Shown here one piece after another: positions 30,084 through 38,720 of a DNA stretch of 64,000 nucleotides (position 1 is its first letter; each line of letters begins with the position of its first letter). The notes beneath the pieces were generated by a model. It was not told the DNA's origin and searched no databases. It saw only the letters and a list, made by a program, of their open reading frames with translations. Position numbers and translations under genes: made by a program. The stretch covers positions 4,092,001 to 4,156,000 of the forward strand of contig NZ_JACHJU010000001.1 in NCBI RefSeq assembly GCF_014203795.1. Reading direction: 5' to 3'. This stretch comes from Streptosporangium album. Lineage in GTDB: Bacteria > Actinomycetota > Actinomycetes > Streptosporangiales > Streptosporangiaceae.

Positions 30084-30437
30084 ATGGTACGCAGAATCGA
30101 CAGCGCCACACGGATCCCGGTCCCGGGCGGCAAGACGATCGACGAATACGTCGGCAGGGTCAACAGCGGCGACAGCGGGATCTCGATCGCGCACATGAAG
30201 GCCCCGGCCGGGTGGGACGAGCCCGCCCAGACGCCGGAGTTCGGTGAGTACACCCTGGTGCTCAGGGGCACGGTCGTGGTGGAGCACGCGGAGGGCACGA
30301 CCGAGGTCAACGCCGGGCAGGCGTTCGTGAGCGAGCCCGGGGAGAAGATCCGCTACAGCTGCGGTCCCGAGGGCGCCGAGTATGTCGCCGTCTGCCTGCC
30401 CGCCTTCTCGCCGGAGTCGGTCAACCGGGAGGAGTAG
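30084..30437 (+). CDS. Cupin-domain protein
   Basis: 117 residues forming a single small cupin barrel: GWDEPAQTPEFGEYTLVLRGTVVVEHA, then VNAGQAFVSEPGEKIRYSCG. The cupin motif 1 histidines are largely replaced (PAQTPEFGE), leaving Glu residues, so metal binding is uncertain. It may be a small-molecule binding or isomerase-type protein; function unknown. Probably cotranscribed with the lipoprotein gene before it. Confidence 0.82.
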   Translation: MVRRIDSATRIPVPGGKTIDEYVGRVNSGDSGISIAHMKAPAGWDEPAQTPEFGEYTLVLRGTVVVEHAEGTTEVNAGQAFVSEPGEKIRYSCGPEGAEYVAVCLPAFSPESVNREE

Positions 30438-30563
30438 CCCCCTCCGGGTCTCCCGGGGCCGTCGCCGGTGGGGCGGAACACCGCTCCGAACACCGTGGAC
30501 CCCGAGTGTGACCGTCCGTATTTCCAAGATCACCGATTAGGCGTCCGAAGGTAAGATGATGCA

Positions 30564-31643
30564 ATGAGTCAGCTACCCACCCTTGAGGAGATCCGCCGGG
30601 CTCCGAAGGTGTTGCTCCACGATCACCTCGACGGTGGTCTGCGGCCCGAGACCATTGTCGAGCTGGCCCGCGAGTCGGGCTACGACAGGCTGCCCACCAC
30701 CGATGCGGCCGGTCTGCAGGCCTGGTTCCGGGAGGCCGCCGATTCCGGTTCGCTGGAGCGCTACCTGGAGACCTTCGACCACACGGTCGGCGTCATGCAG
30801 ACACGCGAGTCCCTGATACGGGTCGCCGCCGAGTGCGCCGAGGACCTGGCGGCCGACGGCGTGGTCTACGCCGAGGTGCGTTACGCCCCGGAGCAGCACA
30901 CCTCCGCCGGGATGAGTCTCGAAGAGGTGATCGAGGCCGTGCAGGAGGGGTTCAGGATCGGTTCCGAGGGGCGTGGCATCCGGGTGGGCACGCTGCTCAC
31001 CGCGATGCGCCACCAGGCCAGGTCCATGGAGATCGCCGAGCTCGCGGTCCGTTACCGCGACGTCGGCGTGGTGGGCTTCGACATCGCCGGAGCCGAGGCG
31101 GGCTACCCTCCCACCCGCCACCTCGACGCCTTCGAATACCTGCAGCGCGAGAACGCCCATTTCACCATCCACGCCGGTGAGGCGTTCGGCCTGCCGTCGA
31201 TCTGGCAGGCGATCCAGTGGTGCGGTGCCGACCGGCTCGGTCACGGTGTCCGGATCATCGACGACATCGCGGTGTCCGGCGACGGCGAGGCCAAGCTCGG
31301 CCGCCTGGCGGCCTACGTCCGTGACAAGCGCATCCCGCTGGAGATGTGTCCCACCTCCAACCTGCAGACCGGTGCCGCGACCTCCATCGCCGATCACCCG
31401 ATCGGGCTGCTCCGCCGGCTGAACTTCCGGGTCACCGTCAACACCGACAACCGGCTGATGAGCGGGACCTCCGTCTCGGAGGAGTTCGCCAAGCTGTCCG
31501 AGGCGTTCGGCTACGGATGGGACGACATGCAGTGGTTCACGATCAACGCCATGAAGTCGGCGTTCCTGCCGTTCGACGAGCGCCTGGCGCTCATCAACGG
31601 TGTCATCAAGCCCGGGTTCGCGCGGCTCAAGTGGCAGGCGTGA
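30564..31643 (+). CDS. add: Adenosine deaminase
   Basis: 359 residues. Deaminates adenosine and deoxyadenosine to inosine forms. Zinc and catalytic features: [15 protein letters not shown] (HxH ligand pair as HDHLDG), [50 protein letters not shown] and [17 protein letters not shown] with the last ligand aspartate. With the purine nucleoside phosphorylase at 34158 it gives a purine salvage route that complements the transporter at 20-25 kb. Confidence 0.96.
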   Translation: MSQLPTLEEIRRAPKVLLHDHLDGGLRPETIVELARESGYDRLPTTDAAGLQAWFREAADSGSLERYLETFDHTVGVMQTRESLIRVAAECAEDLAADGVVYAEVRYAPEQHTSAGMSLEEVIEAVQEGFRIGSEGRGIRVGTLLTAMRHQARSMEIAELAVRYRDVGVVGFDIAGAEAGYPPTRHLDAFEYLQRENAHFTIHAGEAFGLPSIWQAIQWCGADRLGHGVRIIDDIAVSGDGEAKLGRLAAYVRDKRIPLEMCPTSNLQTGAATSIADHPIGLLRRLNFRVTVNTDNRLMSGTSVSEEFAKLSEAFGYGWDDMQWFTINAMKSAFLPFDERLALINGVIKPGFARLKWQA

Positions 31644-31671
31644 GCGGGCCGGTACGAGTGGAGTCGGCGAG

Positions 31672-32349
31672 ATGAAACAGGTGTTCCGGTCGAGGACCGC
31701 GCTGGCCCTGGGCTGGATCTGGATGGCGTTCGCCGCGGCCAACGCGGTGGATCTGATCGTCCGCTACAGCGGGCCGTCGTCACTGACCGCCGCCGCGGTG
31801 CTGGGGGTGATGACCGCGCTGGTCTTCATCACCTGCCTGCGCCCGGCGATCATCCTGACCGGGGACGGCGTGCTGGTCCGCAACCCGATCAGGAACACCT
31901 ACGTTCCCTGGGAGGCGGTGGACGAGGTCGCGGTCTCCCACTCGATCAAGATCACCTCTGGTGACGGGAGTGTCCGCTGCTGGGCGCCGCAGACCTCGGC
32001 CCGGGAGCGGGCGGCGGCCGTACGGCGGGGCAACCCGGTACGCACCGGCGGTCGTTTCCGGACCGAGCCGGCGCGTTCGAAGGGGGAGCAGGCCGCGGCC
32101 GAGGCGCTGGCGGGCAAGACCCACGCCGACTGGGTGGCCGAGCAGATCACCGAGCGGGCCGAGTCGGCGAAACGGGCGGCCGCCATGACCGTCCCCCCGC
32201 CGGCTGCCGAGCATGCCGACGGCCCGGGCGTGCGGTCCGCGGAGCCTCCTGCCGCCGGAGCCGGGGCGATGAAGGTCACCTGGGCGCCGAGCGCACTGGC
32301 CGCCCTGCTGGCCGCCGTCATCCTGGTGGTCGCCGCCTTCCTCGCTTGA
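31672..32349 (+). CDS. Membrane protein with bacterial PH domain
   Basis: 225 residues from ATG 31672 with GGAG upstream. Two N-terminal helices (ALALGWIWMAFAAANAVDLIV, SLTAAAVLGVMTALVFITC) are followed by a bPH_6-like region: LTGDGVLVRNPIRNTYVPWEAVDEVAV and IKITSGDGSVRCWAPQ. Then a charged Ala/Glu-rich region and a final helix (ALAALLAAVILVVAAFLA). Role unknown. 28 bases after add on the same strand, so probably in that operon. Confidence 0.8.
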   Translation: MKQVFRSRTALALGWIWMAFAAANAVDLIVRYSGPSSLTAAAVLGVMTALVFITCLRPAIILTGDGVLVRNPIRNTYVPWEAVDEVAVSHSIKITSGDGSVRCWAPQTSARERAAAVRRGNPVRTGGRFRTEPARSKGEQAAAEALAGKTHADWVAEQITERAESAKRAAAMTVPPPAAEHADGPGVRSAEPPAAGAGAMKVTWAPSALAALLAAVILVVAAFLA

Positions 32350-32369
32350 CCCCGACGTTCAGAGGCCGG

Positions 32370-32396
32370 GTTCGGCCCCGCCCGCCGGGGCCGAAC
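32370..32396. terminator. Bidirectional terminator hairpin
   Basis: Perfect GTTCGGCCCCG / CGGGGCCGAAC with a 5-base loop between two convergent genes. Confidence 0.75.
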
Positions 32397-32473
32397 TCCA
32401 CGCGCCCGGCGGAGCGCACGGCCGGGATGAAAGGCGGCTCCGCGCCGCCACCGGTGTCCCCTGATCGGCCGGG

Positions 32474-34117
32474 TTACAGCCCCAGGGCCGCCGACAGGTC
32501 GGCCTTCAGGGCGTCGAGGTCGCGTACGGCCTGCGCACGGGCGTCGGCGATCTCGCCCGTGACGGGGACGACGACCTCCAGGTAGCACTTGAGCTTGGGC
32601 TCGGTGCCCGACGGGCGGACGACGACGCGGGCGCCGCCGGACAGCCGGTAGCGCAGGCCGTCGGTGGGCGGGAGGCCGGCGGAGCCCTCGCTGAGGTCGT
32701 CGGCGGACTCGACCTCGCGGCCGCCGAGCTTCACCGGCGGGGTGGCGCGCAGCCGGGCCATCGCGCCGGTGATCAGGGACAGGTCGTCCACCCGGACCGA
32801 GAGCTGCGAGGTGGCGTGCAGGCCGTGGCGGCGGGCCTGGTCGTCGAGGAGGTCGAGGAGTGTACGGCCGTCGAGCCTGGCCTGGGCGGCCAGCCCGGCG
32901 ACGGTCAGCGCGGCACCGATGCCGTCCTTGTCGTGGACGGGCAGTCCGGCGTCGGAACCGACGCTGTAGCCCAGGGCCTCCTCGTAGCCGAAGACCAGCC
33001 CGTCCCCGGCCTTCATGATCCACTTGAAGCCGGTGAGGGTCTCGGCGTAGCGCACGCCGTACCCGGCGGCGATCTTGCCGAGCAGGGAGGACGAGACGAT
33101 GGTGGTGGCCACCAGACGCCCGTCTCCGGAGGTCTGCCTGATCACGTGCTCGCCGAGGAGGGCGCCCACCTCGTCACCGGTCAGCATCCGGTAGCCGCCG
33201 TCCGGCAGCGGGACGCCCACCGCGCAGCGGTCCGCGTCGGGGTCGTTGGCCAGCACGATGTCGGCGCCGATGTCCCGGGCGAGCTCCAGCGCGAGGTCCA
33301 TCGCGCCCGGCTCCTCCGGATTGGGGAACGCGACGGTCGGGAAGTCCGGGTCCGGGGCGGCCTGGGCCGGGGCTGTCGCGGGGGCGTCGAAGCCCGCGGC
33401 CTCGAAGGCTCCGGCCAGCGTCGCGCCACCCACGCCGTGCAGCGGGGTGTAGGCCACCCGCAGGTCACGGGCGTCGCCGAGCGGGAGCGCGGTCACCGCC
33501 TTCAGATAGGCGGCCACGATGCCGTCGTCCAACGCGGTCCAGGCGGGGTCGCCGGGGGAACCGAGGGGCAGGCCGGAGACCTGCCCGACGGCGTCGATGG
33601 CCGCGGAGATCTCCGCGTCGACCGGCGGCACGATCTGGGAGCCGTCGCTCCAGTAGACCTTGTAGCCGTTGTCCCGGGGCGGGTTGTGGCTGGCGGTGAC
33701 GGTCACGCCCGCGTCGGCGCCGAGGTGACGGACGGCGAAGGCCAGCACCGGGGTGGGCAGCGGCCCGGGCAGGACGGAGGCGCGCAGCCCGGCACCGGTG
33801 AGCACGGCGGCGGTGTCGCGGGCGAAGACGTCGGACTTGTGCCGGGCGTCGTAGCCGATCACGACGTGCCGTCCCGGGCCGAGGACCCGCGCGAGACCGG
33901 CGGCGGCGCGCATCACGGTGACGCGGTTCATCCGGTTGGGGCCCGCGCCCAGCTCACCGCGGAGGCCGGCGGTGCCGAACTCCAGCTTGGCGCCGAACCG
34001 GTCGCGGAGCGCGTCCTGGTCGCCGTCCTCCAGCAACGCGGTGAGTTCGGCCCGGGTCTCCGGGTCAGGGTCCTGGGACAGCCAGGACTGTGCAAGCCGT
34101 ACGAGATCGCTGCTCAT
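32474..34117 (-). CDS. Phospho-sugar mutase (PGM/PMM, possibly phosphopentomutase)
   Basis: 547 residues from ATG 34117, GAGGTGA upstream. Alpha-D-phosphohexomutase fold: FGTAGLRGELGAGPNRMN, catalytic serine in VTVTASHNPPRDNGYKVYW, metal loop NDPDADRCAVGVPL, sugar loop GYEEALGYSVGSDAG, and C-terminal phosphate loop RPSGTEPKLKCYLEV. Shifts phosphate between C1 and C6 (hexoses) or C1 and C5 (pentoses). Position after PNP suggests ribose 1-phosphate handling, as known for PGM2-like members, but this is inference. Confidence 0.93.
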   Translation of the reverse strand: MSSDLVRLAQSWLSQDPDPETRAELTALLEDGDQDALRDRFGAKLEFGTAGLRGELGAGPNRMNRVTVMRAAAGLARVLGPGRHVVIGYDARHKSDVFARDTAAVLTGAGLRASVLPGPLPTPVLAFAVRHLGADAGVTVTASHNPPRDNGYKVYWSDGSQIVPPVDAEISAAIDAVGQVSGLPLGSPGDPAWTALDDGIVAAYLKAVTALPLGDARDLRVAYTPLHGVGGATLAGAFEAAGFDAPATAPAQAAPDPDFPTVAFPNPEEPGAMDLALELARDIGADIVLANDPDADRCAVGVPLPDGGYRMLTGDEVGALLGEHVIRQTSGDGRLVATTIVSSSLLGKIAAGYGVRYAETLTGFKWIMKAGDGLVFGYEEALGYSVGSDAGLPVHDKDGIGAALTVAGLAAQARLDGRTLLDLLDDQARRHGLHATSQLSVRVDDLSLITGAMARLRATPPVKLGGREVESADDLSEGSAGLPPTDGLRYRLSGGARVVVRPSGTEPKLKCYLEVVVPVTGEIADARAQAVRDLDALKADLSAALGL

Positions 34118-34157
34118 CGTCACCTCATGTTCCGGGCGCTCGCCGTCCGGGCCCGTC

Positions 34158-34961
34158 CTACAGTTTGCCGACGACCTTGGCGAGCAGGCCGCCCATGCGC
34201 GCGGCGGTGGCGCGGCCCACCTCCAGGACTTCCTCGTGGTTCAGCGGCTCGCCCACCAGCCCGGCGCCCGGGTTGGTGACCAGGGAGATGCCGAGCACGT
34301 CGGCGCCGCCCTCGCGGGCCGCGACGGCCTCCAGCGCGGTGGACATGCCGACCATGTCGCCGCCGAGGATCCTGCACATGCGGACCTCGGCCGGGGTCTC
34401 GTAGGTCGGCCCGCGGAAGGCCACGTAGACGCCCTCGGCCATCGACGGCTCGATCTCGCGGACCAGCTCGCGCAGGCGCGGGGTGTAGACGTCGGTGAGG
34501 TCGACGAAGGTGGCCCCGGTGATCGGGTTGGCGCCGGTCAGGTTGATGTGGTCACTGATCAGCACCGCCTCGCCGACCTCCTGGGTCTCCGGCCGCAGGC
34601 CCCCGGCGGCGTTGGTCAGCACGACCGTGCGGGCACCGGCCCTGATCGCGGTCCGGACCCCGTGCACGACCGGGTCGACGCCCCGGCCCTCGTAGAGGTG
34701 GGTCCGGCCCAGGAAGATCAGCGCGGTCTTTCCCGAATCGGTGCGCACCGCGCGGATCCTGCCCGCGTGGCCGGCGACGGCGGGCGGTGCGAAACCCGGA
34801 AGGTCGGTCACGGGGATCTCGGCGATCGTCTCGCCGATCGCGTCGGCGGCCGGCACCCAGCCCGAACCCATCACCAGGGCGACGTCGAACGACTCGACTC
34901 CCGTGGCGCTCTTCAGCGCGGTCGCGGCTTCCGTGGCGAGTGCATAAGGGTCATTGCTCAC
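34158..34961 (-). CDS. Purine-nucleoside phosphorylase (trimeric type)
   Basis: 267 residues from GTG 34961. Cleaves inosine and guanosine with phosphate. Motifs: LVMGSGWVPAAD (phosphate), FLGRTHLYEGRGVDPVVHGVR, LTNAAGGLRPE, the base-binding FRGPTYETPAEVRM, and GGDMVGMSTALEAVAAREGG. It lies 40 bases upstream of the mutase on the same strand, and next to a GGCT gene, the order kept in many actinomycetes. Confidence 0.95.
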   Translation of the reverse strand: MSNDPYALATEAATALKSATGVESFDVALVMGSGWVPAADAIGETIAEIPVTDLPGFAPPAVAGHAGRIRAVRTDSGKTALIFLGRTHLYEGRGVDPVVHGVRTAIRAGARTVVLTNAAGGLRPETQEVGEAVLISDHINLTGANPITGATFVDLTDVYTPRLRELVREIEPSMAEGVYVAFRGPTYETPAEVRMCRILGGDMVGMSTALEAVAAREGGADVLGISLVTNPGAGLVGEPLNHEEVLEVGRATAARMGGLLAKVVGKL

Positions 34962-35056
34962 GTTGCAGAGCGTACTCGTCGTTCTTCCCCGATCCAGCCT
35001 GCCGGCATGGCCGTGACGTTCTCGCGGGTCGGACGGTCCGGTCGCATGGGACCGGG

Positions 35057-35509
35057 TCAGCCGCCGAGGGACGTGCAGGGGCGGTTGCGCAGCTCCTTGA
35101 CGTAGTCGTCGGGGGCGCCGGCACGCTCGGCGGCCTCGGCCAGGATGCCGAGGTAACGCGCGGAGGGCAGGCCGCCTTCGTAGCCGTCGAGCACGTAGAA
35201 CCAGGCCACGATCTCGCCCTCCAGGGTCTGCACCCGGAGTCTGACCTTGTGGTAGAGGCCGCGGAGCGCGCCCTCCCACTGGTCGAGGGAGGTCTCGTCG
35301 AGCTCGGGGACGTCGTAGAGGACGACGAAGACGTGGTCATCGGGGTCTTCGACGATGGAGGCGAGTGCGCCCTCCCAGCCAAGGTCGTTACCGCCGAACG
35401 TCAGGCGCCAGCCCTGAAGCCAGCCCGACCCCCGCATGGGAGAGTGCGGGGCCCGCTGGGCCATCTGATCAGGGTCCATGTTGCTGCCGTAGGCGGCGTA
35501 GACAGGCAC
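35057..35509 (-). CDS. Gamma-glutamylcyclotransferase-like protein
   Basis: 150 residues from GTG 35509. GGCT-like fold opening VPVYAAYGSNMDPDQMAQRAP (the YGSN substrate loop) with GWRLTFGGNDLGWEGALASIVEDP and a conserved Glu region DQWEG. Likely acts on gamma-glutamyl or aminoacyl derivatives; true substrate unknown. Divergent from lpdA. Confidence 0.88.
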   Translation of the reverse strand: MPVYAAYGSNMDPDQMAQRAPHSPMRGSGWLQGWRLTFGGNDLGWEGALASIVEDPDDHVFVVLYDVPELDETSLDQWEGALRGLYHKVRLRVQTLEGEIVAWFYVLDGYEGGLPSARYLGILAEAAERAGAPDDYVKELRNRPCTSLGG

Positions 35510-35652
35510 GGCACACAACACTAATCGAAGAACGCCCATCTACTCACTCCGCCTCGGCGTCCCGTGGATTTTCTCCGTGTTCCCCATCGATTCCGTGGCC
35601 GGAGAGGGGGACCGGAGAGATGGTTGGTCCGGGGATGCGGGAGAATGGGGTA

Positions 35653-37047
35653 GTGACAAGGATCGTGATCATCGGTGGCGGGCCCGGCGGATACGAGGCG
35701 GCGCTGGTGGCCGCGCAACTCGGAGCACAGGTCACGGTGGTCGAGCAGGACGGTCCCGGCGGGGCCTGTGTGCTGACGGACTGCGTGCCGTCCAAGACGC
35801 TGATCGCCACCTCCGTGCGTAAACAGGCACTTCTCGACGCCAGCATGCTCGGCGTGCACTACACCGGCGGCTCCGACGGCGACGCCGGTGTAGTGCACGC
35901 CGACATGCCGCTGGTCAACACGCGGGTGAAGGAGCTGGCCCAGGCGCAGTCGGCCGACATCGCCGCACGGCTGGCCGCCGAGGGGGTCGAGGTGGTCAGG
36001 GCTCCCGGGCGGCTGGTCGATCCGCAGGTGGTCAGGGCCGGTGACCGGACGATCCGGGCCGACGTCGTGATCGTGGCGACCGGCGCGACCCCGCGCATTC
36101 TGAACGGCGCCGAGCCCGACGGGGAGCGCATCCTCACCTGGCGGCAGATGTACGACCTGGAGGAGCTGCCCGAGCACCTCATCGTGGTCGGCTCCGGCGT
36201 CACCGGTGCGGAGTTCGCGGGCGCCTACCGCTCGCTCGGCTCGGAGGTCACGCTCGTGTCCTCGCGCGATCGGATGATGCCCAACGAGGACGCGGACGCC
36301 GCGGAGGTCCTCGAAGAGGTCTACCGGCGCCGCGGGATGAACGTCATGGGCCGTTCCCGGGCGGAGTCCGTCAAGCGCACCCCCGACGGCGTGGTCGTCA
36401 CGCTGGAGGACGGCAGGACCGCCGAGGGCACCCACTGCCTCATGACGGTCGGCATGGTCCCCAACACCGCCGGCATCGGGCTGGAAGAGGCCGGGGTCAC
36501 CCTCGACCGGGGTGGCTTCATCCAGGTGGACAAGGTCTCCCGCACCTCGGCGCCCGGCGTCTACGCGGCCGGTGACTGCACCGGGGTGCTGATGCTCGCC
36601 TCGGTGGCCGCCATGCAGGGCCGGATCGCGGTCTGGCACGCGCTCGGCGAGGCCGTGCAGCCACTCCGCCTGGCCACCGTCGCCTCCAACATCTTCACCG
36701 ACCCCGAGATCGCCGCCGTGGGAGTCGCGCAGAAGGCGATCGAGGCCGGTGAGATCGAGGCCAACGTGGTCAAGCTGCCGCTGGCCACCAACGCGCGGGC
36801 CAAGATGCAGGGCTTCAACGACGGCTTCGTGAAGCTGTTCTGCCGCCCGCACACCGGCATCATCCTCGGCGGGGTCGTGGTCGCCCCCCGCGCCTCCGAG
36901 CTCATCCTGGCGGTCTCGGTGGCCGTCCAGCAGCGGCTCACCGTGGACCAGCTCGCCCACACCTTCGCGGTCTACCCCTCGCTGTCCGGCTCCATCACCG
37001 AGGCGGCCCGCCGTCTGATGCAGCCCATGACGCCCAGCGGGATCTGA
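35653..37047 (+). CDS. lpdA: NAD(P)H-quinone dehydrogenase (LpdA-type flavoprotein disulfide reductase)
   Basis: 464 residues from GTG 35653; ATG 35635 is an alternative. FAD motif IVIIGGGPGGYEAALVAAQLG; redox loop GGACVLTDCVPSKTL, in which both cysteines are kept (as I recall, mycobacterial LpdA Rv3303c has lost the first). NAD motif VVGSGVTGAEFAGAYRSLG; second FAD contact GVYAAGDCTGVLMLA; dimer domain ending YPSLSGSITEAARRL. Likely quinone or disulfide reductase in the cytoplasm. Its last 53 bases are overlapped by the convergent pseudogene. Confidence 0.92.
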   Translation: MTRIVIIGGGPGGYEAALVAAQLGAQVTVVEQDGPGGACVLTDCVPSKTLIATSVRKQALLDASMLGVHYTGGSDGDAGVVHADMPLVNTRVKELAQAQSADIAARLAAEGVEVVRAPGRLVDPQVVRAGDRTIRADVVIVATGATPRILNGAEPDGERILTWRQMYDLEELPEHLIVVGSGVTGAEFAGAYRSLGSEVTLVSSRDRMMPNEDADAAEVLEEVYRRRGMNVMGRSRAESVKRTPDGVVVTLEDGRTAEGTHCLMTVGMVPNTAGIGLEEAGVTLDRGGFIQVDKVSRTSAPGVYAAGDCTGVLMLASVAAMQGRIAVWHALGEAVQPLRLATVASNIFTDPEIAAVGVAQKAIEAGEIEANVVKLPLATNARAKMQGFNDGFVKLFCRPHTGIILGGVVVAPRASELILAVSVAVQQRLTVDQLAHTFAVYPSLSGSITEAARRLMQPMTPSGI

Positions 37048-37482
37048 CCAGCGGCTGCTCCAGGGCGCTCCGCCTGCTCCGCCGGGTGCCGATGCCCCAG
37101 ACGGCCAGGGTGAGCGCCAGGCCGACCGCGCTGAACGCGACCATGAAGAGCCCGACGGACGGAGCGCGCCCGGTGCCGATCGGCTTGGCGCCTCCCGGCC
37201 GGTTCTCCCTGCCCCGCGTCCCTGCCCCGCGTCCCGGGCCCGGTGTCGCGGGAGGGCCGGACGGGCTGACGGCCGACGTCCGCCGGGAGGCCCCAGGCTC
37301 CGGTCAGGTCGGCGCAGCGCAGGTCGAGGGGGAGGCGGGCCTCCCCGGTGAAATCCATGCCCCGCAGATCGAGCCCCTGGCCGGGCGGGCATGGCCCGGC
37401 CAGGGCCTGGACGGGAGAGAGTCCCGTCCCCGACAGCGCGAAGATCGCGGTGATGAGTGTCAGGGGGGACGGAACGTCGCAC
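36995..37482 (-). pseudogene. Broken secreted membrane-anchored protein (two frameshifts)
   Basis: GAGGAGG precedes GTG 37482. Removing one C from the run at 37463-37468 joins VRRSVP to LTLITAIFALSGTGLSPVQA, a good signal peptide, followed by CPPGQGLDLRGMDFTGEARL and LDLRCADLTGAWGL. Then a 13-bp tandem duplication (37207-37219, 37220-37232) shifts the frame; removing one copy restores GTRGRENRPGGAKPIGTG and a C-terminal helix SVGLFMVAFSAVGLALTLAV with a basic end GTRRSRR. So the intact ancestor was a secreted, C-terminally anchored protein of about 155 residues. Family unknown. It overlaps lpdA by 53 bases. Confidence 0.7.
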
Positions 37483-37513
37483 GGGAACCTCCTCGGAAGC
37501 GATCCCGATCGTC

Positions 37514-37660
37514 TCAGGGGATCACCGTGTCCCGCTGGCCACCCGCCTGCATTTTCCGTACTTTCTGTACGGCATGGCTGCCGGAGGGTAGCCGCAGGCC
37601 GCCCGGGATCGGCTGCTCATCGTCGCCGTGGTTGATCGCGAACAGCCATCCGCCACGCCG
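37514..37660 (-). pseudogene. C-terminal remnant resembling GH42 beta-galactosidase
   Basis: About 48 residues ending at a stop: VELIRRGGWLFAINHGDDEQ then PIPGGLRLPSGSHAVQK. The pattern R-G-x-x-F-x-INH resembles the C-terminal domain of GH42 beta-galactosidases. Upstream the frame runs into the antisense of the GH3 remnant, so the rest of the gene is gone. Identification is tentative. Confidence 0.4.
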
Positions 37661-37662
37661 TA

Positions 37663-38296
37663 TCAGCTCTACACCCACCAGCACAAGTCCCGGGTGAAGC
37701 AGCCGGTCAAGCAGCTCCGAGGCTTCCAGCGGGTCCACCTCGCACCGGGCGAGTCGAAGGTCGTGAAGCTCCCGCTCAAGACCGCCGACCTGGCCCTGTG
37801 GGACGTGACCCGGGGACGTTTCACGGTGGAGCCGTCCACCCACGACGTGCTCGTGGGCCCGTCGTCGGACAGCGTCCGCCAGCGGGCCACGGTCCAGGTG
37901 ACAGGCGAGCGCATCCCCGCCCGCGACCTCACCAGGGTCACCCGCGCGGCCGACTTCGACGACTACGCCGGGGTCGAACTGGTCGACGAGACCAAGGTCC
38001 GCGGCGACGCGGTCGGCGCCTCGGCGGGCGGGTGGATCGCCTTCAGGGACGCGGACCTCGGCAAGGGCGTCACCGGCGTCAAGCTCGGCGTCGCGGCCAC
38101 CGCGGCCTCCTCCGTCGAGGTCCGCCTCGGCTCCCCGGCCGGAAAACTCCTCGGCACCGTCCCGGTGACCGCCACCGGCGGGGTCTACCAGTGTGCCACG
38201 GCCACCGCCCCGCTCCCGGGCGCGCGCGGCAAGGGCGACCTCTACCTGGTCTTCAGGGGCGACCTGCGCATCAAGGACCTCGTCCTGACCCGCTGA
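37663..38296 (+). pseudogene. 3' remnant of GH3 beta-glucosidase with CBM6-like domain
   Basis: Starts abruptly in QLYTHQHKSRVKQPVKQLRGF, the fibronectin III-like domain of GH3 enzymes, and continues LAPGESKVVKLPL, LALWDVTRGRFTVE, then a CBM6-like domain (DYAGVELVDETKVRGDAVGA, GWIAFRDADLGKGVTGVKLG, GDLYLVFRGDLRIKDLVLTR). It parallels residues about 715-925 of the GH3 gene at 45024. No catalytic domain and no start. The last nine codons lie in the 44-bp repeat that flanks the toxin-antitoxin module. Confidence 0.8.
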
Positions 38297-38311
38297 CCCA
38301 TCCGGTACGGC
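38268..38311 (+). repeat. 44-bp direct repeat, left copy
   Basis: Exactly repeated at 39038-39081. It covers codons for IKDLVLTR, the stop, and the first arm of the following hairpin (CCGGTACGGC). The two copies bracket the toxin-antitoxin genes. Confidence 0.95.
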
Positions 38312-38347
38312 TCGCATCTCGCTGCCCATGAGGCGCGAGCCGTACCG
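38303..38347 (+). terminator. Hairpin after GH3 remnant
   Basis: Perfect 13-bp stem CGGTACGGCTCGC / GCGAGCCGTACCG, 19-base loop. Its first arm lies in the left 44-bp repeat. Confidence 0.65.
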
Positions 38348-38371
38348 AACCATGGAGAACTGGGCTTTTGA

Positions 38372-38391
38372 GGTCGAGATCCCTCTCGACC
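38372..38391. promoter_or_regulatory. Candidate antitoxin operator
   Basis: Perfect dyad GGTCGAGA-TCCC-TCTCGACC 27 bases before the antitoxin ATG. Position fits autorepression by the Phd/YefM antitoxin, not shown. Confidence 0.55.
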
Positions 38392-38417
38392 AGCCGTTTG
38401 ACGCGTACGCTGTCGTT

Positions 38418-38720
38418 ATGAGCGACGCAGCATTCGAGATCGCCCTGGAGGAACTTCACGCCCACCCGGAGCGCTGGGATGAGGCCGTCGCCTCTGCGGC
38501 CCGGGGCAAGGTGATCGCACTCACCGACAGGGGAGAGCGGCTTGCGGCCGTCGTGTCCGCCGACCAGATCGGGCTGGTGGAACGTCTGCAGGAGACCGTC
38601 GAGGTGCTTTCCGACACCGAGGCGGTCATGGCGATCGTCGAGTCGCGAAACTCGATCGCGGCCGGTGAGAGCGTGTACGGGTCTGAGGCGATCCGCGCGC
38701 TCCTTGACCACCGTCGGTGA
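38418..38720 (+). CDS. Type II antitoxin, Phd/YefM-like
   Basis: 100 residues from ATG 38418. N-terminal half has the Phd-type DNA-binding pattern (ALEELHAHPERWDEAVASAARGKVIALTDRGERLAAVVSADQ, read in pieces: short strand, helix, then GERLAAVVS), followed by an acidic helical tail (VEVLSDTEAVMAIVESRNSI) that would wrap the toxin. Stop overlaps the toxin start (GTGA), the standard coupling of such operons. Upstream reading frame to 38328 exists but runs through the hairpin, so ATG 38418 is preferred. Confidence 0.85.
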   Translation: MSDAAFEIALEELHAHPERWDEAVASAARGKVIALTDRGERLAAVVSADQIGLVERLQETVEVLSDTEAVMAIVESRNSIAAGESVYGSEAIRALLDHRR

